Below, piece by piece: positions 8,735 through 17,724 of a DNA stretch of 64,000 nt. Within the stretch, counting starts at the first letter, position 1. Every line of letters starts with the position of its first letter. This stretch comes from Psychroflexus sp. ALD_RP9. GTDB taxonomy: Bacteria; Bacteroidota; Bacteroidia; Flavobacteriales; Flavobacteriaceae. The stretch spans positions 1,302,001 to 1,366,000 of the forward strand of contig NZ_CP062973.1 in assembly GCF_017311165.1 (NCBI RefSeq), read 5' to 3'. A program made the translations under genes and the position numbers. Below the pieces are notes generated by a model. It had not been told where the DNA came from, made no database searches, and worked only from the letters and a program-made list of their open reading frames with translations.

Positions 8735-9427
8735 ATGGAAAGCTTACTTTCAAATATTAGAATTAATATCAGTGAATGTCTTTATGTTAAGGATCCTGAA
8801 AGTTCAAAATTAGGAAGGCGTATTTTGTCTAACAGTATTTCATTAATAGATAGATTAGGCTTTGAGGAGTTTAATTTTAAAAAGTTAGGTCAAGAAATAC
8901 AATCTAATGAAAGTTCGATTTATAGATATTTTGAAAATAAGCAAAAGCTACTTCAATACCTTTCAGCTTTATATTGGGGTATTTTAGAGTATCGCTTAGT
9001 AGTTGAGACCACAGCGATTCAAAATCCAGAAGAGCGTTTATATAAAGCTGTTGAAATTGTAACTAAAAACCCACAAAGTATTTCTACACAGCCACACATT
9101 AATTTGCATAATTTGCGTAATATTATCATAGCTGAATTTACGAAATCTTATCATCAAAAACATGTTGATGAAGATAATAGTGAAGGCAGTTTTAGTATTT
9201 ACAAACGTTTAGTGTTACGCATTGCTGAAATGATTCAATTAGTCGATTCAAATTTTAAGTTTCCAAAGTCATTAGCTTCAACTATATTAGATGGCGCGTT
9301 ACATCAATTTTTTATTTCGGCACATTTTAAATCGATTAGTGATACAGCTTCAAATAGCGAGGTTTTCGATTTTTTCAATCAAATGATTTCAAGACTTTTA
9401 AACAGAACAACCAATGGCTCAAAATAA
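8735..9427 (+). CDS. TetR/AcrR-family transcriptional regulator
   Basis: A 230-residue protein with an N-terminal TetR helix-turn-helix (about residues 24-70). It shows GRRILSNSISLIDRLGFEEF followed by FKKLGQEIQSNESSIYRYFENKQ, where SSIYRYF is the recognition helix. The C-terminal ligand-binding part is all-helical and unlike well-known subfamilies. It is the first gene of the export operon: its last 14 bases overlap the ABC transporter gene. A 19-bp inverted repeat over its promoter supports autoregulation. The ligand is unknown and may be the exported substance or a surface stress signal. Confidence 0.85.
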   Translation: MESLLSNIRINISECLYVKDPESSKLGRRILSNSISLIDRLGFEEFNFKKLGQEIQSNESSIYRYFENKQKLLQYLSALYWGILEYRLVVETTAIQNPEERLYKAVEIVTKNPQSISTQPHINLHNLRNIIIAEFTKSYHQKHVDEDNSEGSFSIYKRLVLRIAEMIQLVDSNFKFPKSLASTILDGALHQFFISAHFKSISDTASNSEVFDFFNQMISRLLNRTTNGSK

Positions 9428-11075
9428 TAATACACCATGGCAACGCTTGCTTAGTTTAATGCAATTAGAGCGAGAAGACATTTACAAAATTTTACTTTAT
9501 GCGGCCTTTGCTGGTTTAGTAGGCTTGTCTTTACCACTTGGTATTCAGGCTATAATTAACTTAATTCAAGGCGGACAATTTAACGCTTCGATTATGGTAT
9601 TAATAGGCTTGGTGCTTATTGGCGTTATTTTTCAAGGCGTGTTACGATTTATGCAATTACGAATTGCTGAAGATTTGCAGCAACGTATTTTTACAAGATC
9701 ATCATTTGAGTTTACATACCGTTTTCCAAAAATTAAAGCTGAAGCCTTTGAAGGTTATTACCCACCAGAATTAGCTAACCGGTTTTTTGATACAATGATT
9801 GTTCAAAAAGGTGTTCCGAAAATGCTTATTGATTTTTCGGCTGCTTTGTTACAAATTATTTTTGGACTTATTTTATTATCGTTTTACCATCCGTTTTTCA
9901 TTTTATTTGGGGTTTTATTGGTGATTTTACTATACGTTGTCTTTAAGTTTAGTGTTCCAGAAGGTCTGCAAACCAGTTTAAATGAATCTAAATTTAAATA
10001 TAAGGTAGCTCATTGGATAGAAGAAGTTGCACGTAGTTATGAAAGCTTTAAAGTGTCAGATAGCTTTTCATTGTCAAGTAAAAAAAATGACAAATTAGCA
10101 CTGGATTATTTAAACGCTCGTGAAAGTCACTTTTCAATTTTAAAGTTGCAGTTTTTCAAAATGATTGGTTTTAAGGCTTTAGTGACAGGTGCATTATTAA
10201 TCATAGGTGGTTTGTTAGTTATTAATCAACAAATGAATATCGGTCAATTTGTTGCAGCTGAAATTGTTATTTTATTGATGATTACTTCAGTTGAAAAACT
10301 AATACTAGGCTTAGAAAATGTTTATGATGTTTTAACCTCATTAGAAAAAATAGGTCAGATTGCTGATTTGCCACTTGAAAATCAAGGTGGTTTAAAACCA
10401 TTTTCAACTTCATCTAAGCTTAATCTAGAACTTCAAAACATTAATTTAATTTATGATAAATCACAGCGTCAAGTTTTATCTAACATTAATTTTGATTTAT
10501 CACCGAAAGAACATACCTATATTTATGGCCCAAGTGGTGCTGGTAAAACTACTTTTTTAAAATTGTTAGCAGGCTTAATTATGCCTACTAGTGGGCAAAT
10601 TTATGTGAATGATCAGAATATACAAAACATAGATTTTGAACATTATAGATCTTTTGTAGGTCATGTTTTACCCAATAACTTACCTTTTGAAGGAAGTATA
10701 AAAGATAATATTAGCTTTAATAATCCTGATATTACAACTAAAGAATTGAATGAAGTTCTTGAAAAATTATGTTTAAAAACCTTTGTTAAGTCACAGCCAA
10801 AAGGAATAGAAACTATTATATCGACCGATGGTCAGCAATTATCATATACCATCTCAAAAAAAATCATGTTGGCAAGAGCTGTCGTTTCTAAACCAAAATT
10901 GTTAGTTTTAAAAGACCCACTTAACGAGTTTGAGCCTAATGAAACTGAACAAATTTTAGAGTATTTGTTTGAAGAATCACAACCTTGGACAATCGTTGTT
11001 GTCAGTCGCAAAACCATTTGGAAACAATATTGCAAACGCCAAATTAATTTAATTAACGGAAAACTAGATGCTTAA
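9414..11075 (+). CDS. ABC exporter-type protein with degenerate nucleotide-binding domain
   Basis: A 553-residue fusion of an exporter-type membrane domain (about residues 25-310, five or six hydrophobic segments) and a C-terminal ABC domain (about 335-550). No N-terminal C39 peptidase domain is present. Walker A is intact (GPSGAGKTT, residues 372-380). The other motifs are not. The signature LSGGQ position reads LSYTISK (476-482). The Walker B/catalytic pair normally Asp-Glu reads Lys500-Asp501 (LLVLKDPLNEF). The Q-loop region reads GHVLPNN and the switch region reads VVVSRKT without the usual His. The operon partners are an HlyD adaptor and a TolC channel, so the family role is type I-like export. 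Whether this copy hydrolyses ATP is doubtful. The start overlaps the tetR stop. Confidence 0.85.
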   Translation: MAQNNNTPWQRLLSLMQLEREDIYKILLYAAFAGLVGLSLPLGIQAIINLIQGGQFNASIMVLIGLVLIGVIFQGVLRFMQLRIAEDLQQRIFTRSSFEFTYRFPKIKAEAFEGYYPPELANRFFDTMIVQKGVPKMLIDFSAALLQIIFGLILLSFYHPFFILFGVLLVILLYVVFKFSVPEGLQTSLNESKFKYKVAHWIEEVARSYESFKVSDSFSLSSKKNDKLALDYLNARESHFSILKLQFFKMIGFKALVTGALLIIGGLLVINQQMNIGQFVAAEIVILLMITSVEKLILGLENVYDVLTSLEKIGQIADLPLENQGGLKPFSTSSKLNLELQNINLIYDKSQRQVLSNINFDLSPKEHTYIYGPSGAGKTTFLKLLAGLIMPTSGQIYVNDQNIQNIDFEHYRSFVGHVLPNNLPFEGSIKDNISFNNPDITTKELNEVLEKLCLKTFVKSQPKGIETIISTDGQQLSYTISKKIMLARAVVSKPKLLVLKDPLNEFEPNETEQILEYLFEESQPWTIVVVSRKTIWKQYCKRQINLINGKLDA

Positions 11076-11077
11076 TC

Positions 11078-12445
11078 ATGCTTAATATCTCAAAAAATAA
11101 AATCAATAAAGTTGCAGACTTAAACAAATCTAAGTCTATGCAATTTGTCCACCAACGCTTGCGTTTTATTACTTTTAATAAAATTATGTCAGCTTTAGGG
11201 ATTTTGTTTCTCATTGTTATGTTTTTGCCATGGACCCAAAACGTGAGAGGAAACGGTTCTGTAACAACTTTAAGCCCTGCTAATCGTCCACAATCAGTAC
11301 AGTCTGCTATTGCAGGTCGAGTAGAAAAGTGGTTTATTGAAGAAGGCCAAGAAGTTAAAAAAGGCGATACAATTGTATTTATTTCAGAAATCAAAAGCGA
11401 ATATTTTGACCCTTTATTAGTTGAAAGGACATCTGCTCAGTTAAAATCAAAAAGTTTTTCTCAAACTTCATATTCTTCTAAAGTAAAAGCCTTAGAGCAG
11501 CAAATTACAGCCTTGAAAGAAGAGCGTAAACTTAAGCTTGAACAAGCACAAAATAAGTTGTTACAAGCAAAGCTTCAGCAGAAAAGTGATAGTATTGATT
11601 TTCAAGCAGCTAAAACACAATTAAGTATAGCCGAACGACAATTTAATCGGACAAGCCAACTAGAAAGTGAAGGCTTAAAAGCGGTTACCGATGTTGAAAC
11701 GAAAAAACTTAAATTGCAAGAAAGTCAAGCTAAGTTAATTTCACAGGAAAATAAGTTACTCTCTAGTAAAAATAAAGTCATTAATGCTAAAATTGAAATT
11801 TCATCAATTAAAGCTAATTATCAAGATAAAATTTCGAAAGCCGAAAGCGATAAATTCACGGCTTTATCAGGCCAATTTGATACAGAGGCTCAAGTTTCAA
11901 AACTACAAAATCAGCTATCAAATTACGAAATGCGTTCAGGATTACGCTATATAACTGCGCCACAAGATGGGTTTATAAATCAAGCTATTCAAAAAGGGAT
12001 TGGCGAGACTTTTAAAGCAGGCGCCGAAATCGTAAGCATAATGCCAACTGAAATTGATTTTGCAGTAGAAACTTATGTAAGGCCAATTGATTTACCTTTA
12101 ATTCATCCAGGTGAAGACGTTCGAATTATTTTTGATGGCTGGCCAGCTATTTTCTTCTCGGGATGGCCAAACTTATCTTATGGTACTTATGGTGGAGAAG
12201 TTGTAGCTGTTTCACGTACGGTAAGTAAAAACGGTAAATACAGAGTTCTCGTAAAACCTGACCCAGAGCAGCAAGCTTGGCCAGATGCTATTAGAGCAGG
12301 TTCAGGCGCTAAAACTTTAGCTTTGTTAAAAGATGTTTCAATTTGGTACGAAATATGGCGACAAATTAATGGTTTCCCGCCAGACTATTACAGCCCAGCT
12401 GATGCAAAACAAAATCAAAATAAAGCTAAAAATTCAAAAAATTAA
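11078..12445 (+). CDS. HlyD-family periplasmic adaptor
   Basis: A 455-residue membrane fusion protein. A cytoplasmic N-terminus (about 35 residues) precedes one membrane anchor (IMSALGILFLIVMFLPW). A biotinyl-lipoyl half-motif with AGRVEKWFIEEGQEVKKGD follows. A long Gln/Lys/Ser-rich coiled coil spans about residues 115-285. The second lipoyl half (ITAPQDGFINQAIQKGIGE) and a beta-barrel domain ending near VLVKPDPEQQAWP complete the protein. It should bridge the inner-membrane ABC protein to the TolC-type channel encoded next. The start lies 2 bases after the ABC stop, and the last base of its stop is the first base of the tolC-like ATG, so the genes are translationally coupled. Confidence 0.88.
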   Translation: MLNISKNKINKVADLNKSKSMQFVHQRLRFITFNKIMSALGILFLIVMFLPWTQNVRGNGSVTTLSPANRPQSVQSAIAGRVEKWFIEEGQEVKKGDTIVFISEIKSEYFDPLLVERTSAQLKSKSFSQTSYSSKVKALEQQITALKEERKLKLEQAQNKLLQAKLQQKSDSIDFQAAKTQLSIAERQFNRTSQLESEGLKAVTDVETKKLKLQESQAKLISQENKLLSSKNKVINAKIEISSIKANYQDKISKAESDKFTALSGQFDTEAQVSKLQNQLSNYEMRSGLRYITAPQDGFINQAIQKGIGETFKAGAEIVSIMPTEIDFAVETYVRPIDLPLIHPGEDVRIIFDGWPAIFFSGWPNLSYGTYGGEVVAVSRTVSKNGKYRVLVKPDPEQQAWPDAIRAGSGAKTLALLKDVSIWYEIWRQINGFPPDYYSPADAKQNQNKAKNSKN

Positions 12446-13842
12446 TGCGTCACTTTTGTTTTATCATAGGTTTACTTTTGGGGTTAGTTTCTACAGCTCA
12501 AACACAAGAGCAACTTAGCTTAAATGAATATTTAGGCTTTGTAAAACAGTACCATCCAGTAGCTAAATTAGCCGACTTAAATTTAACAGCTGCTCAAGCT
12601 AAATTATTAAAATCTCGTGGCGCTTTTGACCCTAAGGTTGAAGTTGACTGGAAAACTAAAAATTTTGACTCAAAAGAGTATTACGATATTTTAAACTCAA
12701 CTTTTAAAATTCCAACTTGGTTTGGTGTTGAGCTTAAAGCAGGATTTGAACAAAATGAAGGTGAGTTTTTAAACCCTCAAAATAATGTACCTGATGATGG
12801 TTTATATGCTGCAGGAATAAGTGTACCTATTGGTCAAGGCTTGTTTATTAATAAACGTATGGCAGAATTAAAACAAGCCAAAATACTACAAAATTTAACT
12901 CAGGCTGAAATTGAATTACAAGTTAACCAATTAATATATGATGCTGTAAACACATATTTTAATTGGTATTTGGCCTATCAAGAGGTTCAGGTCTTTAAAG
13001 AATTTAAAACTAATGCTGAAGTGAGGTTTAATGGAATAAAATCGAGAGCTTTAGCTGGTGATATACCAACAGTTGATACACTTGAAGCTAAAATTATTGT
13101 TCAAAATAGAGACTTGAGCTTAGAGCAAGCCAATTTAGATTATACTAAGGCAAGTTTAGAGCTAGCTAATTTTTTATGGTTTGAAGATAATTTACCTTTA
13201 GAGCTTGCTCCGAATGTAAGACCAGAGCAACTTGACAATCTTGCTATAGATGATGTTTTAGGAACTAATTTATTGCAACTTGAAAATTTTGACATTGAAA
13301 ACCACCCAAAGTTACAAGCACTGAATTTTAAAATCGATCAACTTCAAATTAATAAGCGCTTAAAAGCTGAGATGTTAAAGCCACAACTAGATTTAAATTA
13401 TAACTTCATTACAGAACCAGTAAATGAGTTACAAGGCTTTAATACAAATGATTATAAAGCTGGAATTTACTTTAAACTGCCTTTGTTTTTAAGAAAAGAA
13501 CGAGGTGATTTAAAACTAGCTAAAGTTAAACTTAATCAAGCCGAACTAGATTTAAATTATCAGCGTTTACAACTTCGCAATAAAATTAATGCAACTCAAC
13601 AAGCTATTAACTCTTACAATAGACAATTGGCAACCTACCAAACCATTGTCACTAATTATGACGAGTTATTAGCAGCCGAAGAGCGTAAATTTAGCTTTGG
13701 AGAAAGCTCTGTTTTTTTAATTAATTCTCGTGAAAATAAATTGATTGATGCTCAGCTCAAACAAATTTCAGCAGTTGGGAAGTTATTAAAAACTAAATCA
13801 AAACTGTTTAATGTACTTGTTAATGAAGTTAGCCTAGACTAG
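12445..13842 (+). CDS. TolC-family outer-membrane efflux protein
   Basis: A 465-residue protein with a signal peptide (MRHFCFIIGLLLGLVSTAQT). The body has the long helical repeats of the TolC/OEP family: two similar halves with runs such as LTQAEIELQVNQLIYDAVN and, near the C-terminus, QLRNKINATQQAINSYNRQL. No lipobox cysteine is seen. It forms the outer-membrane exit duct of the tripartite exporter with the preceding HlyD and ABC proteins. The ATG overlaps the hlyD stop in the string TTAATG. The convergent lepA gene ends 74 bases downstream, and no clean terminator hairpin separates them. Confidence 0.88.
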   Translation: MRHFCFIIGLLLGLVSTAQTQEQLSLNEYLGFVKQYHPVAKLADLNLTAAQAKLLKSRGAFDPKVEVDWKTKNFDSKEYYDILNSTFKIPTWFGVELKAGFEQNEGEFLNPQNNVPDDGLYAAGISVPIGQGLFINKRMAELKQAKILQNLTQAEIELQVNQLIYDAVNTYFNWYLAYQEVQVFKEFKTNAEVRFNGIKSRALAGDIPTVDTLEAKIIVQNRDLSLEQANLDYTKASLELANFLWFEDNLPLELAPNVRPEQLDNLAIDDVLGTNLLQLENFDIENHPKLQALNFKIDQLQINKRLKAEMLKPQLDLNYNFITEPVNELQGFNTNDYKAGIYFKLPLFLRKERGDLKLAKVKLNQAELDLNYQRLQLRNKINATQQAINSYNRQLATYQTIVTNYDELLAAEERKFSFGESSVFLINSRENKLIDAQLKQISAVGKLLKTKSKLFNVLVNEVSLD

Positions 13843-13916
13843 AGAATATTTGTGTACAACAGTAAAACTTCAAAAGAAAATTAGTAGTTTAAGTACAAAT
13901 AATCTATTCTGTAAAT

Positions 13917-15713
13917 TTAGTCGTTTAACTTTAAGACAGCCATGAAGGCTTCTTGAGGTATTTCAACATTACCAACAGCACGCATACGTTTTTTACCTTT
14001 TTTCTGTTTTTCGAGTAATTTTCTTTTTCTAGAGATATCACCACCGTAACATTTGGCTGTTACATCTTTTCGGAGTGCTTTTACGGTTTCACGAGCTATA
14101 ATTTTTGCACCAATCGCGGCTTGTATTGGAATATCAAATTGTTGACGCGGTATAAGTTCTTTCAGTTTTAAGCACATTTTTTTACCGATATCATAAGCAT
14201 TGTCTACATGTAATAATGCTGATAAAGCATCAACTTTATTACCGTTAAGCAAAACATCTACCTTAACTAATTTAGATGTTCGCATTCCAATCGGTGAGTA
14301 ATCGAAAGATGCATAGCCTTTAGAAACGGTTTTAAGTCGGTCGTAAAAATCGAATACAATTTCAGCTAACGGCATATCAAAACTAAGCTCAACGCGATCT
14401 TCTGTTAGATAAGTTTGGTTAGTAATTTCGCCTCTCTTTTCTATACATAAAGACATGACAGAGCCAACAAATTCTGCTTTTGTAATAATACTTGCTTTGA
14501 TATAAGGTTCTTCTACGCGATTTAAGGTCGAAGGCTCAGGTAAATCTGAAGGATTGCTAACAGTAATTGGTGTTTCAGGCTCTTTGTTGGTATAAGCTAA
14601 ATATGACACGTTTGGAACTGTTGTAATTACGGTCATATCAAATTCACGCTCTAAGCGTTCTTGAATAATTTCAAGGTGAAGCATTCCTAAAAAACCACAT
14701 CTAAACCCAAATCCTAAAGCTGCTGAGCTTTCTGGTTGAAACACGAGAGAAGCATCATTTAGTTGAAGTTTTTCCATTGAGTTTCGAAGCTCTTCATAAT
14801 CTTCGGTATCAACAGGATAAATCCCTGCAAAAACCATTGGTTTTACATCTTCGAAACCTGCAACGGCTTTTGTAGTTGGGTTTTCGGCATCGGTAATGGT
14901 ATCACCAACTTTAACTTCTCTAGCATCTTTAATGCCAGTAATTACATAGCCAACGTCTCCAGCTTTTATTTCTTTTTGAGGAAATTGTACCAATTTTAAG
15001 GTTCCAATTTCGTCGGCGTTATAAGTTTTATTGGTCGCAACAAATTTTATTTTTTGTCCTTTTTTAATACTGCCATCAAAAACTCTAAAATAGGTTTCTA
15101 CTCCACGAAAAGGATTATAAACCGAGTCGAAAACCAAAGCGCGAAGAGGTTCTTCAGGATTGCCTTTTGGTGAAGGAATCCGGTCTATAATGGCATCTAG
15201 AATTGCATCAATACCTAAGCCAGTTTTAGCTGAAGCAGGAATCACGTCTTCACGCTCACAGCCTAACAAATCTACAATATCATCGGTAACTTCTTCGGGA
15301 TTGGCACTCGGTAGATCTACTTTATTAAGTACAGGGATAATTTCTAAATCGTTTTCAAGCGCTAGATATAAATTAGAGATGGTTTGCGCTTGTATACTTT
15401 GGGCTGCATCTACAATTAAAAGTGCACCTTCACAAGCAGCAATAGATCGTGAAACTTCATAAGAAAAGTCTACATGACCTGGTGTATCAATTAAGTTAAA
15501 GGTAAATTCTTCGTCATTGCGTTTATGATACATTTGTATGGCGTGACTTTTTATGGTAATACCTCGTTCACGCTCAAGATCCATATTGTCGAGTAGTTGT
15601 TCTTGTTTTTCGCGTTCGGTGACGGTTTGTGTAGCATCTAAAAGCCTGTCGGCTAAGGTGCTTTTACCATGATCAATATGTGCGATAATACAAAAGTTAC
15701 GAATGTGTTTCAT
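13917..15713 (-). CDS. lepA: elongation factor 4 (LepA)
   Basis: A 598-residue translational GTPase of the usual LepA length. GTPase motifs are present: [15 protein letters not shown] (G1), [10 protein letters not shown] (switch I), DTPGHVDFS (G3), NKVDLPSA (G4) and SAKTGLG (G5). The LepA-specific C-terminal domain is complete (DGKK-like region replaced here by [20 protein letters not shown]). EF4 binds stalled or back-translocating ribosomes in the cytoplasm. The gene is monocistronic, with a -7 element at 15750-15757 giving a leader of roughly 30 bases. Confidence 0.97.
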   Translation of the reverse strand: MKHIRNFCIIAHIDHGKSTLADRLLDATQTVTEREKQEQLLDNMDLERERGITIKSHAIQMYHKRNDEEFTFNLIDTPGHVDFSYEVSRSIAACEGALLIVDAAQSIQAQTISNLYLALENDLEIIPVLNKVDLPSANPEEVTDDIVDLLGCEREDVIPASAKTGLGIDAILDAIIDRIPSPKGNPEEPLRALVFDSVYNPFRGVETYFRVFDGSIKKGQKIKFVATNKTYNADEIGTLKLVQFPQKEIKAGDVGYVITGIKDAREVKVGDTITDAENPTTKAVAGFEDVKPMVFAGIYPVDTEDYEELRNSMEKLQLNDASLVFQPESSAALGFGFRCGFLGMLHLEIIQERLEREFDMTVITTVPNVSYLAYTNKEPETPITVSNPSDLPEPSTLNRVEEPYIKASIITKAEFVGSVMSLCIEKRGEITNQTYLTEDRVELSFDMPLAEIVFDFYDRLKTVSKGYASFDYSPIGMRTSKLVKVDVLLNGNKVDALSALLHVDNAYDIGKKMCLKLKELIPRQQFDIPIQAAIGAKIIARETVKALRKDVTAKCYGGDISRKRKLLEKQKKGKKRMRAVGNVEIPQEAFMAVLKLND

Positions 15714-15749
15714 AAAAACAGTGGCTTACTTATCTCTAGTTTAATTTCG

Positions 15750-15757
15750 CAAATATA
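15750..15757 (-). promoter_or_regulatory. -7 promoter element (TATATTTG) of lepA
   Basis: On the minus strand the sequence reads TATATTTG, a full TAnnTTTG match, 36 bases upstream of the lepA ATG. No -33 element is clear. Confidence 0.5.
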
Positions 15758-15885
15758 CAGATTAAAGTGGCTCAACCTTAGTTAAAATTGCGGCTTATGT
15801 TTTATTTAGTAAATCTTATAGCTTGTATAAATCGAGCTTATGCAGCTAATAATCAACTTAAATAAACACTTGTTAGATCTTGTGT

Positions 15886-15893
15886 TATTTTTG
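15886..15893 (+). promoter_or_regulatory. -7 element (TATTTTTG) abutting the DUF6671 start codon
   Basis: TATTTTTG lies only 6 bases before the ATG at 15900. With a transcription start a few bases after this element the mRNA would have almost no leader. It also rules out an upstream in-frame ATG at 15840 if this is the promoter used. Confidence 0.5.
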
Positions 15894-15899
15894 CACTTA

Positions 15900-16754
15900 A
15901 TGAAAATCCCAAACGACTATTTTAAGGATCGAAAATTAGTTTTTGTGACTCAACACCAAAAACACATCGCAGTTTTTCCTGTATTGGAAGATCAACTAGA
16001 ATGCGAGTTAGTCTTATGTAACCAAATCGACACTAATCAGTTTGGTAGTTTTTCTGGAGAAGTTAAACGTTTAAATGATGCTTATCAAACCGCAGTTCTA
16101 AAATGCGATGCAGCTCATCAAAAATTTGGTTACAATTTGGTTATGGCCAGTGAAGGATCTTTTGGGTCACATCCTCAAATTCCTTTTTTACCTTCTAATC
16201 AAGAGCTACTTCTGCTAAAAGATTACAAATACAATTTTGTAGTTAGTGCTACTATTACAAGTTTAGAGACTAATTTTTTTGCTGAAAACATTAAATCATT
16301 TAAAGGTTTACTAGAGTTTGCTCAAAAAGTGAAGTTTCCTTCGCATGCTGTAATTTTAAAAGATAGAAGAGACCAATTTATAGAAATACACAAGGGCATT
16401 AATAATCAATTAGAACTAGAAAAAATATTTAAGACACTACTTGTTAAATATGGTCAGGTTTATGTAGAAACAGATATGCGTGCTTGTTATAATCCTTCTC
16501 GACAAAGGGTTATTGGCGATGCAGCTCAAAAATTATTGAAACAGTTACATTCAACTTGTCCAAAATGTCGTTTGCCAGGCTTTCAAGTAACATCTGCTCA
16601 GAAAGGATTAAAATGTTCGGCTTGTCAGCTTCCTACCAATTCAATCTTATATCAAGAATATGTATGTCAAAACTGTAATTACATTTTAAAGAGCTATTAT
16701 CCCAATCATCAACAATTTTCTGATCCCATGTACTGTAATTTTTGTAATCCATAA
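15900..16754 (+). CDS. DUF6671 family protein with zinc-ribbon C-terminus
   Basis: A 284-residue soluble protein. The N-terminal two-thirds begin with DYFKDRKLVFVTQHQKHIAVFPVLE and contain MASEGSFGSHP. I recognise this as the DUF6671 family. The last 60 residues hold four CxxC pairs (CPKC, CSAC, CQNC, CNFC), enough for two zinc sites. The function is unknown. The zinc ribbons hint at nucleic-acid or protein binding. It heads a tight cluster with the Sua5 gene (3-base gap) and the dihydroorotase-like gene. The start at 15900 is chosen over an ATG at 15840 because the -7 element lies between them. Confidence 0.7.
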   Translation: MKIPNDYFKDRKLVFVTQHQKHIAVFPVLEDQLECELVLCNQIDTNQFGSFSGEVKRLNDAYQTAVLKCDAAHQKFGYNLVMASEGSFGSHPQIPFLPSNQELLLLKDYKYNFVVSATITSLETNFFAENIKSFKGLLEFAQKVKFPSHAVILKDRRDQFIEIHKGINNQLELEKIFKTLLVKYGQVYVETDMRACYNPSRQRVIGDAAQKLLKQLHSTCPKCRLPGFQVTSAQKGLKCSACQLPTNSILYQEYVCQNCNYILKSYYPNHQQFSDPMYCNFCNP

Positions 16755-16757
16755 TTG

Positions 16758-17720
16758 ATGAAAACACAATTAACCAATGATGTAGAATATTGCGCTAAAC
16801 TACTTCAAAATGGCCAAAACATAGCTATTCCTACCGAAACGGTATATGGTTTAGCAGGTATTATTACTAACGTCAAAGCTTTAAAGCGAATTTTCAGTTT
16901 AAAGCAACGCCCGCAAAATAATCCTTTGATTGTTCATATATACGAGCTTAATCAATTAGACCCTTTAACGACTCATGTTCCTAAAAAAGCTAAACAATTA
17001 GCCGAGGTTTTTTGGCCTGGGCCGCTTAGTATGGTGTTTCCTAAATCTAATTTGGTTAACCAGGTTATAAGTGCTGGTTTAGAAACTGTGGCGGTAAGAA
17101 TGCCTAACCACTCTTTAACCTTAGCGCTTTTAAAGGCAGTAGGTACGCCAATTGCAGCGCCAAGTGCTAATCCTTTTACACGAATTAGCCCTACACAAGC
17201 CCAGCATGTTTTAACTTATTTTAACCAAAAAATTCCTGCAATATTAGATGGTGGCTCTTGTCAAGTTGGATTGGAGTCTACAATTGTTGGTTTTGATCAA
17301 GAGCAACCTATTATTTACAGAAAAGGCGGTATTTCTCAAGAATCAATAGAAGAAATTATTGGACCAGTTCAAGTTGCAAAATCAGACTCAGCGATTAAGT
17401 CGCCCGGCATGCACCTAAAACACTATTCACCAACCACGCGGTTAATTTTAACTGAAGATATTGCAGCCGAGATAGAACAGCAAAGTTTTCATCATCAAAA
17501 AATCGGAGTTATAAGTTTTTCCAATTGTAATTACGAAAAAGCTGAAGTGGTTAAAGTATTATCTAAAACGGCTAACCTTACTGAAGCTGCACAACAACTT
17601 TACCAAACCTTACATGAACTTGACCAGCTTCAATTAGACCTAATAATCACCAAATTCTTGCCTAATCATGGTTTAGGTGCTAGTATTAATGATAGGCTAC
17701 AACGTGCTAAATTTCAATAA
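16758..17720 (+). CDS. L-threonylcarbamoyladenylate synthase (Sua5/YrdC)
   Basis: A 320-residue cytoplasmic enzyme of the long, Sua5-type form. The YrdC domain (about residues 1-205) contains GQNIAIPTETVYGLAG, KQRPQNNPLIVHI, WPGPLSMVF, VAVRMPNH and AAPSANPFTRISPT. The C-terminal Sua5 domain (about 215-320) follows the linker SPGMHLKHYSP. It makes threonylcarbamoyl-AMP from threonine, bicarbonate and ATP, the first step of t6A37 tRNA modification. The ATG at 16758 lies 3 bases after the DUF6671 stop. A TTG directly before it is a less likely start. The next gene starts 4 bases after its stop. Confidence 0.92.
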   Translation: MKTQLTNDVEYCAKLLQNGQNIAIPTETVYGLAGIITNVKALKRIFSLKQRPQNNPLIVHIYELNQLDPLTTHVPKKAKQLAEVFWPGPLSMVFPKSNLVNQVISAGLETVAVRMPNHSLTLALLKAVGTPIAAPSANPFTRISPTQAQHVLTYFNQKIPAILDGGSCQVGLESTIVGFDQEQPIIYRKGGISQESIEEIIGPVQVAKSDSAIKSPGMHLKHYSPTTRLILTEDIAAEIEQQSFHHQKIGVISFSNCNYEKAEVVKVLSKTANLTEAAQQLYQTLHELDQLQLDLIITKFLPNHGLGASINDRLQRAKFQ

Positions 17721-17724
17721 AGCT

